Of a stretch of 64,000 nucleotides of DNA, positions 8,402 through 17,735 are shown piece by piece (within the stretch, counting starts at the first letter, position 1; each line of letters opens with the position of its first letter). The position numbers and the translations under genes are program-made. The notes under the pieces are model-generated. The model had not been told where the DNA came from. It saw only the letters and a list, made by a program, of their open reading frames with translations, and made no database searches. This DNA is from Pirellulaceae bacterium (GTDB taxonomy: Bacteria > Planctomycetota > Planctomycetia > Pirellulales > Pirellulaceae): contig JADYZV010000023.1 of the NCBI GenBank assembly GCA_020852965.1, positions 1-64,000 on the forward strand, in the 5' to 3' direction.

Positions 8402-9209
8402 CTACTTGGTCTCAGGGGGGAGTGGGAAGACGGCTAGAGAGATTCTCCGCGCCTGCCTGGCACAGTTCCCGGAATCGAACGCGCAATTGCGGCGTCGCAA
8501 CCCAGTCGACTCGGAGGAGCAGGCTTTGAAAGTTGTGGCGGAAGCGGCTGCTGAAAAAGCAGTCATTTGCCATACTTTGGTAAATCCGGTCGCCAGGCAG
8601 GCTTTGCATCAGTCGGCATTGGAAAAGGGGCTTGCTTGCATCGATCTGCTAGGACCCACTCTGACCATGCTTGGGGAGCATATGTCGCGCTCGCCACTCG
8701 GCCAAGCAGGATTGTTGTACGAGCTGCACCGAGAGGAATTCGATCGCATGGATGCAGTCGATTTCACCATGGCCCACGATGATGGACAAAGACTGCATGA
8801 CTTGAATCTAGCCGACGCGGTTTTGGTCGGGCTCTCACGAGTTTCCAAGAGCGTCACCTGTTTCTACCTGGCTTCACGAGGTTTTCGTGCCGCCAATGTG
8901 CCGCTCGTGCCAGGTCTGGATGTTCCCGCGGAACTGGCGTCGTTCGATTCGCGTAGGGTGTTTGGGCTAACGATGAACGCCGCGCATTTGTCCAAGTTGC
9001 GGCAGGTGCGATTGAACCGCATTGCGGGCAAGCACGACGTACCTGGCTATGCGGACCGGCGCGAGTTGAATCGTGAAATCCAAGCCATCGATGCGATGAT
9101 AGCAAGCAATAAGTGGACGCGAATTGACGTCTCCTACAAAGCCACTGAGGAGGTGGCCAGCGAGATTATCGACCAGCTAAGTCGTCTTCGACTTGCAGAA
9201 CATGCATAG
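8391..9209 (+). CDS. ppsR: PEP synthase regulatory protein (kinase/pyrophosphorylase)
   Basis: A 272-aa bifunctional regulator of the DUF299 family, which inactivates PEP synthase by ADP-dependent phosphorylation of a threonine and reactivates it by phosphate-dependent removal. Visible features are the N-terminal nucleotide loop LVSGGSGKTA, VDFTMAHDDGQ near residue 125, VLVGLSRVSKS near 145, and ANVPLVPGLDVP. The length matches the family (270-280). The next gene, on the opposite strand and overlapping it by 44 bp tail to tail, is PEP synthase, its natural target. The start is the first ATG; no strong Shine-Dalgarno is visible. Confidence 0.9.
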   Translation: MLVIYLVSGGSGKTAREILRACLAQFPESNAQLRRRNPVDSEEQALKVVAEAAAEKAVICHTLVNPVARQALHQSALEKGLACIDLLGPTLTMLGEHMSRSPLGQAGLLYELHREEFDRMDAVDFTMAHDDGQRLHDLNLADAVLVGLSRVSKSVTCFYLASRGFRAANVPLVPGLDVPAELASFDSRRVFGLTMNAAHLSKLRQVRLNRIAGKHDVPGYADRRELNREIQAIDAMIASNKWTRIDVSYKATEEVASEIIDQLSRLRLAEHA

Positions 9210-11445
9210 TTGTTTTTAGTATCGCGTCGGGTGTCAGGGAAATACTGTCGATACCTTCTCGTACCAGAAACTCTGCAAAGTCGGGATAGTCGCTCGGAGC
9301 CTGGCCACAGATGCCGATCTTGGAGTGATGCGCCTTGGCTGTTTTGATCGCGGTGGCAATAAAACGTTGGACGGCTTCGTTACGTTCGTCAAATACATGC
9401 GAGACGATTTCTGAATCGCGATCGACGCCCAACGTGAGTTGTGTTAGGTCGTTGGAACCAATCGAGAATCCATCAAAGATCTCCGCAAATTGATCGGCCA
9501 GGATCACATTGCTGGGGATTTCGCACATGACGTAGAATTCCAGTCCGTCCTGTCCACGTACCAGTCCGTGTTTGGCCATCTCCTGCTGAACCTTGTTCCC
9601 CTCTTCCACCGTACGACAAAATGGAATCATCAGCTTGACGTTGCGTAGTCCCATCTCGTCGCGAACCTTTCGCATCGCCTTGCATTCCAGCGCAAACGCT
9701 TCACGATACTCAGGATGGTAGTAACGCGACGCACCGCGGAAGCCCAGCATCGGGTTTTCTTCCTTGGGTTCGTAGTTTGCGCCACCAATCAAGTTTGCAT
9801 ATTCATTCGTTTTGAAGTCGCTCATCCGTACGATCACGTCCTTGGGATAGAAGGCAGCCGCGATCATGGCGACTCCTTCGGCCAGACGATCGATGAAGAA
9901 CTGCGGCTTGTCATCGTAGCCCAGAGTGGCTTGGTCGACAGCGCAGCGGGTGGTCGCGTCGAGGCTCGTGTAATCGAGCAGAGCTCTGGGGTGAACTTTT
10001 ACAAAATTACTGATGATGAACTCCTCGCGAGCCAGTCCAACGCCATCGTTGGGGATGGCGGCCAACGCAAAGGCTTCATCGGGCGTACCGATATTCATCA
10101 TTATTTTGGTTTTGGGTCGGCGAAGATTTCCCAGCTCGATCGTCTCCACATCGAAGGGGAGTTCCCCTTCGTAAACAATCCCTGCATCCCCCTCGGCGCA
10201 ACTGATCGTTACGCGATCTTTATCGTTCAGCACTTCGGTGGCGTTGAGCGTGCCGACGACGGCTGCTAAACCGAGTTCGCGACTGACGATCGCGGCATGG
10301 CACGTTCTCCCTCCTCGGTTGGTTATGATTCCCTTGGCGCGCGTCATCACCGGCTCCCAATCGGGATCGGTCTTGTCGGTTACCAGTATTTCCCCGTCTT
10401 GAAAGTCCTTCAGTCCATGCACATCGCGAATCAAACGCACGGGACCGCTGCTAATCTTTTCTCCAACAGAGCGACCAGAGAGCAACGGCTTCGATCTTTC
10501 TTTCAAATGATATCGCTGATGCGTGGTAGTCGAGCGACGCGATTGCACAGTTTCGGGGCGAGCCTGAACGATAAATAGCTCGCCCGTAATTCCATCCTTG
10601 GCCCATTCCATGTCCATCGGGCAGGCATGGCCATGCAGCTCGCTATAATGGTCTTCGATCACGCAAGCCCAGCGCGCCAATTGCAATATCTCGTCATCGC
10701 TAATCGCGAAACGGTTGGCCTGCTCGGGAGCGACAGGCACATTCTTGGTCATCTTGCTGCCGCCGGCATCGTAGACTAACTTCATCGCCTTGGAGCCGAT
10801 CGCCTTTTTGAGAATTGGACGCAATCCTTGCTTGAGCGTTGGTTTGAAGACATAATACTCGTCGGGATTGACGCTTCCCTGGACCACATTCTCGCCCAAC
10901 CCATATGCCGCGTTGATCAACACTGCATCGCGAAAGCCACTTTCGGTATCGATCGAGAACATGACCCCCGAGGTAGCCAAGTCGGATCGCACCATCTGCT
11001 GGATACCCACCGACAAAGCAACTTGCGCCGAATCATAGCCGTGACGGGCGCGATAGGAGATCGCCCGGTCGGTGTACAGGGAAGCGAAACAGCGTCGCAC
11101 CGCCTCTAGCACGGAGGCTTGACCGCGAACATTCAAATACGTCTCTTGTTGCCCAGCGAAACTGGCATCCGGCAAGTCTTCCGCCGTGGCACTACTGCGA
11201 ACCGCCACATCGGCGATGGAATCACGCTCCTTGCACAGGTCGTGGTAGGCGGCGACGACTGCGTGCGACAGCGAATCGGGAAGAGCTGTTTCCAAAATCA
11301 TGTGCCGCACGATTTGGCCATAATGCTGCAAACTGGAGACATCGCTGGTGTTCATCCCACTAAGCACCTGTGCGATCTTTTCATCCAATCCCGATTCGCG
11401 TAGGAACAGCCGATAGGCGGTCGCAGTGGTGGCGAAACCGTTCAA
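9166..11445 (-). CDS. ppsA: phosphoenolpyruvate synthase lacking its N-terminal end
   Basis: Converts pyruvate + ATP to PEP + AMP + phosphate. 759 codons match PpsA from the GFATTA motif onward: SVRSSATAEDLPDASFAGQQE, the swivelling domain with GGRTCHAAIVSRELG (catalytic His), the threonine next to it that the regulator modifies, and the PEP domain up to SIGSNDLTQLTLG and GICGQAPSDYPDF. The normal first ~45 residues, with the GGKNASLGEM ATP-binding motif, are missing. The frame opens only at a TTG, and a TAA lies 25 codons upstream. A shifted frame at 11460-11510 reads ASIGPTPFDLIVSGIPV, the same length as the family's ASLGEM...GIPV stretch, suggesting a frameshifted old 5' end. Activity is doubtful. 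Confidence 0.85.
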   Translation of the reverse strand: MNGFATTATAYRLFLRESGLDEKIAQVLSGMNTSDVSSLQHYGQIVRHMILETALPDSLSHAVVAAYHDLCKERDSIADVAVRSSATAEDLPDASFAGQQETYLNVRGQASVLEAVRRCFASLYTDRAISYRARHGYDSAQVALSVGIQQMVRSDLATSGVMFSIDTESGFRDAVLINAAYGLGENVVQGSVNPDEYYVFKPTLKQGLRPILKKAIGSKAMKLVYDAGGSKMTKNVPVAPEQANRFAISDDEILQLARWACVIEDHYSELHGHACPMDMEWAKDGITGELFIVQARPETVQSRRSTTTHQRYHLKERSKPLLSGRSVGEKISSGPVRLIRDVHGLKDFQDGEILVTDKTDPDWEPVMTRAKGIITNRGGRTCHAAIVSRELGLAAVVGTLNATEVLNDKDRVTISCAEGDAGIVYEGELPFDVETIELGNLRRPKTKIMMNIGTPDEAFALAAIPNDGVGLAREEFIISNFVKVHPRALLDYTSLDATTRCAVDQATLGYDDKPQFFIDRLAEGVAMIAAAFYPKDVIVRMSDFKTNEYANLIGGANYEPKEENPMLGFRGASRYYHPEYREAFALECKAMRKVRDEMGLRNVKLMIPFCRTVEEGNKVQQEMAKHGLVRGQDGLEFYVMCEIPSNVILADQFAEIFDGFSIGSNDLTQLTLGVDRDSEIVSHVFDERNEAVQRFIATAIKTAKAHHSKIGICGQAPSDYPDFAEFLVREGIDSISLTPDAILKTTMHVLQVEDDLAGR

Positions 11446-11647
11446 GTGGTTGATGACGCCACGGGGATTCCGGAAACAATCAAGTCGAAAGGGGTTGGCC
11501 CAATTGATGCGGAGAGATTACCATGCCAAGTCACGCTCGTGCGCAGTTGAGTTTTGTGGCCACGTTCATTCTCTCATTCGAGGGAACCCGCGTTCCTCAA
11601 CTTTTCAGATCGAGGCTGATTTCGGAGCTTTGCAATCAACATAGGGA

Positions 11648-12661
11648 ATGGGGTTCGTGTCACTTCGACTAATTGAGATTTTCCTATCCGATGCCCACTC
11701 TCAACAACTCAACGCGATTGCCGACAATGAGGCGGTCGTGGGCAGTTGGCGGACGCAGATCGAAGGCGAGCAGCAGTTGATTCGCGTATTGGTGAGAGCG
11801 GAAGATGCGGAGCGAATGTGCGATGACTTGCAAAATCGGTTCTCCGGCGTGGATAATTGCCGCTTGATCATTCTACCCGTGGAAGCGACGCTGCCACGCC
11901 TGTCAGATCCAATTGCGGACGAAGCGACCGAGGCGCATCAAAAGTCTCCTGAGCGGATTAGTCGTGAAGAACTCTATGCCGAACTAGCGACAAGTGCTTC
12001 GCTGACGCGTGTCTTCATCGCCTCGACAGTTATTGCAACTCTGGTCGCCGCCGTTGGGCTCATGCGCGATGACACGGCTATCATTATCGGAGCCATGGTA
12101 ATCGCCCCGCTACTCGGTCCGAACATGTCGTTGTGTTTGGCCACGGCGCTCGGGGACATGGAATTGGCCAAGAAATCGTTGAGAACCAATGCCACCGGTT
12201 TGCTGGTAGCCTTGCTGGTTTCGCTCTTGGCGGGCACGCTCTTACCGCTTGATCCGTCCAGTGAGAGTGTGTTGTCACGTACGAACGTGAATATGGGGGA
12301 TGTGGTGTTAGCACTCGCATCGGGCAGTGCCGGAGTTCTAGCCTTCACGACTGGAGCTCCCGCATCATTGATCGGCGTCATGGTAGCTGTGGCCCTGCTG
12401 CCACCTTTTGCGGTATTCGGCTTAATGTTGGCCACGGGGGAATTCGATCTTGCTCGCGGCGCATTGATGCTGGTGGCCACCAATGTGATCTGCGTCAACT
12501 TGGCAGGCGTGCTCACCTTTGTTGCGCAGGGTATTCGGCCCCGCACATGGTGGGAAGCCGAACGCGCGACCAAGGCGACTCGGATTTCCGTGGCGATTTG
12601 GTTCATACTGCTGCTGGCGTTGGTGCTGCTCATTATACAGAGTAGCGGCTGGTCGTTATAA
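11648..12661 (+). CDS. DUF389 / TIGR00341 membrane protein
   Basis: A 337-aa inner-membrane protein. Residues 1-110 are soluble and acidic; the rest carries about seven hydrophobic helices with the family pattern TLVAAVGLMRDDTAIIIGAM, IAPLLGPNMSLCLATALGD, TGAPASLIGVMVAVALLPPF and ATNVICVNLAGVLTF. Function in the family is unknown. It is divergent from ppsA, with about 200 bp between them where the former ppsA start would lie. I kept the first ATG (11648). Confidence 0.85.
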   Translation: MGFVSLRLIEIFLSDAHSQQLNAIADNEAVVGSWRTQIEGEQQLIRVLVRAEDAERMCDDLQNRFSGVDNCRLIILPVEATLPRLSDPIADEATEAHQKSPERISREELYAELATSASLTRVFIASTVIATLVAAVGLMRDDTAIIIGAMVIAPLLGPNMSLCLATALGDMELAKKSLRTNATGLLVALLVSLLAGTLLPLDPSSESVLSRTNVNMGDVVLALASGSAGVLAFTTGAPASLIGVMVAVALLPPFAVFGLMLATGEFDLARGALMLVATNVICVNLAGVLTFVAQGIRPRTWWEAERATKATRISVAIWFILLLALVLLIIQSSGWSL

Positions 12662-12700
12662 TTGGAGCCGTATAGTTTTGGCACCGAGTTTGCGCATTGA

Positions 12701-12976
12701 ACATTCGCAAGTAGTTCTTTAGCACGACTGCGGCTGCCGAACCTGCATACACAGCGTAGCGGTCGTCACTACTCAGCCCTATTCTCCAACACGGCTCGTG
12801 CTCATGACTTGAACACCACCAGAGACTGGGTCGTGATCTACCGCGCTGCTCTCGGCTCACTCAGACGCTGGACCGTCGTCATTTCCCAATTCGGCAAGCT
12901 GCACGGATGCCGCATCGTGCGCGGTCGCGAAGATGAGTATCTAGAGTACTATGAACGGCTGAAAGTGATGCCATGA
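12701..12976 (+). pseudogene. 3' remnant of a larger gene, start lost
   Basis: A 91-codon plus-strand frame with no usable start in its first 30 codons. Its second half looks like true coding sequence: FSNTARAHDLNTTRDWVVIY, RRWTVVISQFGKLHGCRIVR and GREDEYLEYYERLK. From memory, similar tails occur on helix-hairpin-helix DNA-processing proteins of planctomycetes, but I cannot confirm this. It fills most of the gap between the DUF389 gene and CheB-CheR and is best read as the tail of a deleted gene. Confidence 0.4.
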
Positions 12977-13046
12977 ATGCGCCGGTCCTAATATAAGTCG
13001 TTCGCCGACTGGAATGGCAAGTGGCATACGTTAAGATCTAAGGATT

Positions 13047-14801
13047 ATGTCGCCGAAGAAAACTCCCAAAGTGCTCAGGACTGCAACCTTGTCGGCCAAC
13101 CAGCCAACCAATGATCGGTTTCCAATCGTGGGCATAGGCGCATCGGCAGGTGGCCTTGAAGCTCTCGACGAATTGCTAGGCCATCTGCCTGCGGATACTG
13201 GGATGGCGTTCGTTATCGTTACGCACCAGCATCCTAGTCACGCCAGTTTACTACCGGAACTGTTGTCGCGTGAGACCCAAATGGTCGTCTCCGAAGCTGT
13301 TGGTGGCATAAGGGTCGTGCCGAATCATGTGTACGTCGGCACGCCGGGCGGCCACTTGGCGATCATCAATGGCACACTGCAGCGTATGGAGACCGGCGGC
13401 GATTCTTCGCCGCGACTACCCATCGACTACTTCTTTCGTTCGCTGGCGGCAGACCAAAAGGAACATGCCATTTGCATCGTGCTCTCGGGCACCGGGACAG
13501 ATGGAACGCTGGGTTTGAGAGCTATCAAGGGTGCAACCGGCATGGCGATAGTCCAGCAATCTCAATCCGCCAAGTACGCGGGCATGCCCTCCAGTGCCGA
13601 GGCGACGGGCTTGGCCGATTATGTGCTGCCGCCAGCCGAGATGCCCGCCAAGTTAGTCGCCTACGCCCAAGGTCCCTACCTACGTGGTGATAGATTCGCT
13701 TCGGAGAGTTCGGATGCTGCGCTGGCGGTACCGATTGTACTTGAGTCCATCGGCAAGATTCTCGTTTTGCTGCGTGATCGCTTGGGACACGACTTTTCCG
13801 GCTACAAGCCCAATACAATTCGGCGTCGTATCGAGCGGCGGATGAATATTCACCAGCTCACGGACCCCAGGGACTACATCCGCTATTTGCAGGCAAATCC
13901 GCATGAAATCGACGCGTTGTTCAAGGAGCTGTTGATAAGTGTTACTAGTTTCTTCCGCGATCCACAGTCATGGGAAATGTTGGCAGCGAAGCCGTTGCCG
14001 GAACTGATTGGCTCGCGGCCTGACGACACAACGCTACGGGCTTGGGTGCCTGGCTGCGCGACTGGCGAAGAAGTTTACACACTTGCTATCGTAATGCGCG
14101 AGTGCGCTGAACAGATGGAACGGCACTTTGCGACGCAGGTATTTGGGACCGACTTGGACAGTACGGCGATCGAGTCAGCTCGTCGAGGATGTTTTCCTGC
14201 CGGGATCAGCAATGACGTTTCGTCCGAACGACTACAGCGCTGGTTTACTCAAGAGGAAAACACGTTCGTCCTCAGGCGAGAGATTCGGGAGATGGCCATC
14301 TTCGCCCCGCAGAATCTCATCAAAGACCCACCCTTCACCAAATTGGATATCATCGCCTGCCGCAATCTGCTGATCTACCTGGATGCGGATTTGCAAAAAC
14401 GATTGATTCCAGTATTTCACTATGCACTCAAGCCGGGGGGGCTATTGTTCTTGGGTTCGTCCGAGACGATCTTCAATACAGTGAGAGAGCCGCTGCTAGT
14501 ACTCGATGAGAATCTAAATATCGATTCCGCAAATCACTATTTTTATGATAGCTTCCGAGTGGGAGCAGAGGAAGTGCTGGGTAGATCCTTGGCTGAAGTA
14601 TCTTGCGGAGCGTGGAATGTGCCCGAGTTACTGGAAACTTTAGAAAAGATTCTTTCTAGGAACACTACGTTGGAAGACTTCGTGTTCGTACATGAGTCCG
14701 CAAACCATGGCCCTCAGAAATACATGCTCAACGCTCGGCGACTCGGCGATCCATTGTTTTTAGAGAAACGGATTTTGTTGGCTATGCACGAAGTAGCCTG
14801 A
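13047..14801 (+). CDS. CheB-CheR fusion protein with PAS-like tail
   Basis: A 584-aa fusion of methylesterase and methyltransferase. The CheB part (~25-205) has the nucleophile Ser33 in GIGASAGG, a histidine in THQHPSH, and Asp152 in SGTGTDG. The CheR part (~235-490) has YKPNTIRRRIERRM, LISVTSFFRDP, the SAM loop WVPGCATGEEVY, FGTDLD and ACRNLLIYL. The last ~90 residues resemble the start of a PAS domain. CheB here lacks a receiver domain, so it is not controlled by CheA in the usual way. An AAGGA precedes the ATG closely. The kinase gene follows after 27 nt, so the two probably form one signalling operon. No chemoreceptor or flagellar gene is nearby, suggesting a non-chemotactic role. Confidence 0.9.
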   Translation: MSPKKTPKVLRTATLSANQPTNDRFPIVGIGASAGGLEALDELLGHLPADTGMAFVIVTHQHPSHASLLPELLSRETQMVVSEAVGGIRVVPNHVYVGTPGGHLAIINGTLQRMETGGDSSPRLPIDYFFRSLAADQKEHAICIVLSGTGTDGTLGLRAIKGATGMAIVQQSQSAKYAGMPSSAEATGLADYVLPPAEMPAKLVAYAQGPYLRGDRFASESSDAALAVPIVLESIGKILVLLRDRLGHDFSGYKPNTIRRRIERRMNIHQLTDPRDYIRYLQANPHEIDALFKELLISVTSFFRDPQSWEMLAAKPLPELIGSRPDDTTLRAWVPGCATGEEVYTLAIVMRECAEQMERHFATQVFGTDLDSTAIESARRGCFPAGISNDVSSERLQRWFTQEENTFVLRREIREMAIFAPQNLIKDPPFTKLDIIACRNLLIYLDADLQKRLIPVFHYALKPGGLLFLGSSETIFNTVREPLLVLDENLNIDSANHYFYDSFRVGAEEVLGRSLAEVSCGAWNVPELLETLEKILSRNTTLEDFVFVHESANHGPQKYMLNARRLGDPLFLEKRILLAMHEVA

Positions 14802-14828
14802 GAATCGAGAAATACTCAAAGGAAATTC

Positions 14829-16826
14829 ATGAAACAGATTCCAAATTCTCTAAGAGATCGCGCTGAGGCGATGGTTCAGATCTCCCTGGCGAGCGTGGCG
14901 GACCTGCCAGCCGACGAAGTGCGTCGGCTGCTGTATGAATTGCAAGTGCATCAAATCGAATTGGAAATTCAGAATGAAGAGTTGCTTCGAGCCCAAGTGG
15001 ATCTGGCGAGTTCTCGGGATCGCTATTCCGATCTCTACGATTTCGCGCCTGTGGGCTACCTGACGTTGAGTACGCATGGTGTGATTGAGCAAGCAAATTT
15101 GACCGCCGCAGCGATGCTGGGTGTTGAAAAGCGGTTGCTATGTGGGCGTAAATTCAGCGATTTTGTTAGCCGCGACTCACAAGACGGCTGGCACCTGCAT
15201 CGTCGCGACGTGTTTAACAAGACAGCAACATGTGGTTGCGAACTGCGGATGGCAATCCGAGACTTGGCTCCAACCTTCCGCTTGCAAAGCCTGGCGACAC
15301 CTGATGAACGAGGTCGGGTGAGCAAATTTCGTACAGCGCTGTCCGACGTTACCGACAGACGTATTGCATATGACGCTCTGGCAGCTCTTAATATCGACAT
15401 GGATAGAAGAGTGGGAGACACAACGTCTGAACTCGCGCGGAGTATTGATCAATTGCGATTGCTGTCCGAGGCAGTTGCTCATTTGGGCGAGGGTGTGATG
15501 ATTACCGGCGATGACCTAGACTGGCCCGGGCCCGAGATCGTCTTTGTCAATCCAGCGATGTGTCAAATAGCAGGTTACTCTGCTAGCGAGCTGATTGGCC
15601 AATCGCCGCGCATGCTTCAAGGACCAGCGACTTATCCAGAATCGCTAGAAAAGGTTCGCAACAAATTGTTGTCCGGCGAAAGCTCTGTCGCTGAGTTGGT
15701 GAACTATCGCAAGGATGGAACTCCCTACGACGTCGAGCTATTCATTACGCCACTGTTTGACGCAACCGGCAGGCGTACGAATTTTGTTGCTATCCAGCGC
15801 GACATTACCGAGCGGAAGAGGATTGCCGAATCCCTCCGCCAAGAGCACGAACTGAATGGCGCGATCGTCAGAACCAGCCAGAACGTGACGCTGGTGTTGG
15901 ACCCGCAGGGCCGCATCGAACTATTTAACCCCTATTTAGAGAAGATCACAGGCTATCGATTTGATGAAGTCAAAGGAAAAGATTGGTTTGATACACTCCT
16001 ATCCGATTTGGACCGGGATACGATGCGAAGGTTGTTTTCTCTTGCGATTGCAGGCAATGCGACACGTGGGAACGTAAATCCGATTATGACCAAGGACGGT
16101 CGCCGACGATTCATCGAATGGTACGATGCACCGCTGACTGACAGCGATGGGCAGCTCGTAGGTTTGCTTTGCAGCGGACAAGATGTCACCGAGCGGCTCG
16201 ATATGGAGCGGCACATTCTAGATGTCGCCAGCGAAGAACAACGTCGAATCGGCACCGATCTACACGACGGCGTGGGACAAGAACTGACTGGCTTGAGCAT
16301 GATCGCTGATACGCTGATGATCGCGTTGTCGCGGGAAGACAAACCAGAATTGCAAATCGCCGAGAGAATCCGAGAAGGCCTGCAGCGCGCACTCGCCCAA
16401 ATCCGCGCGCTATCGCGCGGCCTGAATCCAGTCGATGTCGATAGCGCGGGGTTAATGTCGTCTCTGGCCGAAATGACCGCGCGCCTCAGCCAGCTTTACG
16501 GTGTTACCTGTGAGTTCCGGTGTGAACAATCGGTACTGCTAGCAGACAATCAAACGGCCACACAGCTCTACCGAATTGCGCAGGAAGCAACGACTAACGC
16601 CATTCGACACGCCCAGCCTACGCAGATCGTAATCTCCTTGACGTGCATTAAAAACGTGGTCACCTTACGCGTCGTCGACAACGGTAGCGGCATCGTCGAA
16701 TCCGAGTCGCCGCTTGGAATGGGACTACGTACTATGCGATACCGGGCTAGATTGATCAACGCCGACTTGGCGATTGCTGCTTTAGCCGCCGGTGGTACCG
16801 AAGTCGTTTGCAAACTGTCACTCTAA
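14829..16826 (+). CDS. multi-PAS sensor histidine kinase, NarL-type
   Basis: A 665-aa cytoplasmic sensor with no membrane segment. A short coiled region (RRLLYELQVHQIELEIQNEEL) leads into three PAS domains at about 60-185, 205-330 and 335-455; the second and third end in DITERK and DVTERL. The HisKA_3 dimerisation box is RIGTDLHDGVGQE with His479, and the ATPase domain has EATTNAIRHA, VDNGSGI and GMGLRTMRYRA. This kinase class pairs with LuxR/NarL-type regulators, none of which is encoded in the window. AAGGA sits 6 nt before the ATG. It is likely co-transcribed with CheB-CheR. Confidence 0.9.
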   Translation: MKQIPNSLRDRAEAMVQISLASVADLPADEVRRLLYELQVHQIELEIQNEELLRAQVDLASSRDRYSDLYDFAPVGYLTLSTHGVIEQANLTAAAMLGVEKRLLCGRKFSDFVSRDSQDGWHLHRRDVFNKTATCGCELRMAIRDLAPTFRLQSLATPDERGRVSKFRTALSDVTDRRIAYDALAALNIDMDRRVGDTTSELARSIDQLRLLSEAVAHLGEGVMITGDDLDWPGPEIVFVNPAMCQIAGYSASELIGQSPRMLQGPATYPESLEKVRNKLLSGESSVAELVNYRKDGTPYDVELFITPLFDATGRRTNFVAIQRDITERKRIAESLRQEHELNGAIVRTSQNVTLVLDPQGRIELFNPYLEKITGYRFDEVKGKDWFDTLLSDLDRDTMRRLFSLAIAGNATRGNVNPIMTKDGRRRFIEWYDAPLTDSDGQLVGLLCSGQDVTERLDMERHILDVASEEQRRIGTDLHDGVGQELTGLSMIADTLMIALSREDKPELQIAERIREGLQRALAQIRALSRGLNPVDVDSAGLMSSLAEMTARLSQLYGVTCEFRCEQSVLLADNQTATQLYRIAQEATTNAIRHAQPTQIVISLTCIKNVVTLRVVDNGSGIVESESPLGMGLRTMRYRARLINADLAIAALAAGGTEVVCKLSL

Positions 16827-16838
16827 TCTTTGGGGTAT

Positions 16839-16859
16839 CGAAACTTGTCAAGAGTTTCG
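16839..16859 (+). terminator. hairpin after the kinase gene
   Basis: A 7-bp perfect stem (cgaaact / agtttcg) with a 7-nt loop, 12 bases after the kinase stop codon. There is no run of T after it, so intrinsic termination is uncertain. Confidence 0.35.
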
Positions 16860-16997
16860 ACTGGCTTGGCAAAGAACGAGGACATCACGACATTCGCTAC
16901 CCAACTTATCGCCTGAGATTCCGGACAACCCCTCGCCAGAGGTCTTCCCAGATCGTGATGAGCCAGAGAATAATCCCTCACCTGAGTTTTGAATTAC

Positions 16998-17471
16998 TCA
17001 ATCAACCGGTTCAGTCAGCACGTTATTTGGTAGGACAATGACGGGACGCGTGCTGCCGCGCAAAACGTGCTCTGCTGTTGAGCCGAACAGCAAGTGTCCC
17101 ACTTGTTGCCCAGCACCGGCGCGACCCATCACGATCGCATCGACCGCGAAGTCCTTGGCTTTGCGAATAATCTCTAGGAATGGAACGCCAACGCTTGCAA
17201 ATCGTTTCACTTCCACTTTGCCGAAATCTTCCGACACGCATTGGTCGAGTTCGCGTTCTGCCTGCTCACGCAGTTTGGCAATGATCTCATCTCGGTCTCC
17301 AAATCCATTGGAAACCATCATTGTCACCAGCTCTTCGTCGATGACATGCATCAAAATGATGGAGGGCTCTTCCCCGTCAATCAACTGCTGCGCCCATTGA
17401 AGTACGCGCTGTGCGGGCTCAGAAAAATCGTGCGGAACGAGCAAACTGTTAAATATCAGTGTAGCGGCCAT
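16998..17471 (-). CDS. universal stress protein (UspA family)
   Basis: A 157-aa single-domain Usp. The N-terminal strand is LLVPHDFSEPA, and the ATP-binding motif is complete: GRAGAGQQVGHLLFGSTAEHVL followed by PVIVLPN (the G-2x-G-9x-G-S/T pattern), so it should bind ATP. It is the last gene of a minus-strand trio, beginning 4 nt after the zinc-ribbon gene. Usp proteins promote survival under starvation or oxygen limitation; that matches the BON partner upstream. Confidence 0.9.
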   Translation of the reverse strand: MAATLIFNSLLVPHDFSEPAQRVLQWAQQLIDGEEPSIILMHVIDEELVTMMVSNGFGDRDEIIAKLREQAERELDQCVSEDFGKVEVKRFASVGVPFLEIIRKAKDFAVDAIVMGRAGAGQQVGHLLFGSTAEHVLRGSTRPVIVLPNNVLTEPVD

Positions 17472-17475
17472 ACGA

Positions 17476-17715
17476 TTAGCTTACTCCAACAGACGATTCG
17501 ATGCTATCTGGACTTGAACTACACGTTAGCGATGGCAGTTGCCTTCGCTGCGTCGACATGAATTTTGACAATGGGCCTCGCCTAGGTTCCGCACGGCGCG
17601 CATCACATTCCGCGCTGCAGTGGCCACATTGAATGCGCTTCCCCAGTAGTTGGATGCGTACCAGCATAGGTCGACCACAACACTTGCAATCCTGGTGGAA
17701 GTAGACTTGTCCCAC
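17476..17715 (-). CDS. small zinc-ribbon protein, GTG start
   Basis: A 79-aa protein. Two cysteine pairs, CKCCGRP and CGHC, are separated by ~17 residues (MLVRIQLLGKRIQ), the spacing of a one-ring zinc ribbon; the tail is basic and Ser-rich. The longer open frame on this strand overlaps the BON gene, but a GTG at 17715 preceded by AAGGGAG at 6 nt gives a start just after the BON stop. With that start the gene fits between BON (20 nt upstream) and Usp (4 nt downstream). Function unknown; an RNA- or ribosome-related role is only a guess. Confidence 0.6.
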   Translation of the reverse strand: MGQVYFHQDCKCCGRPMLVRIQLLGKRIQCGHCSAECDARRAEPRRGPLSKFMSTQRRQLPSLTCSSSPDSIESSVGVS

Positions 17716-17735
17716 GATATCTCCCTTTTTATAAA

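Noticed and set aside
13047-16826. A chemotaxis operon
   Set aside because: Only CheB-CheR and a NarL-type kinase are present; no receptor, CheA, CheW or flagellar gene, and the CheB has no receiver domain.
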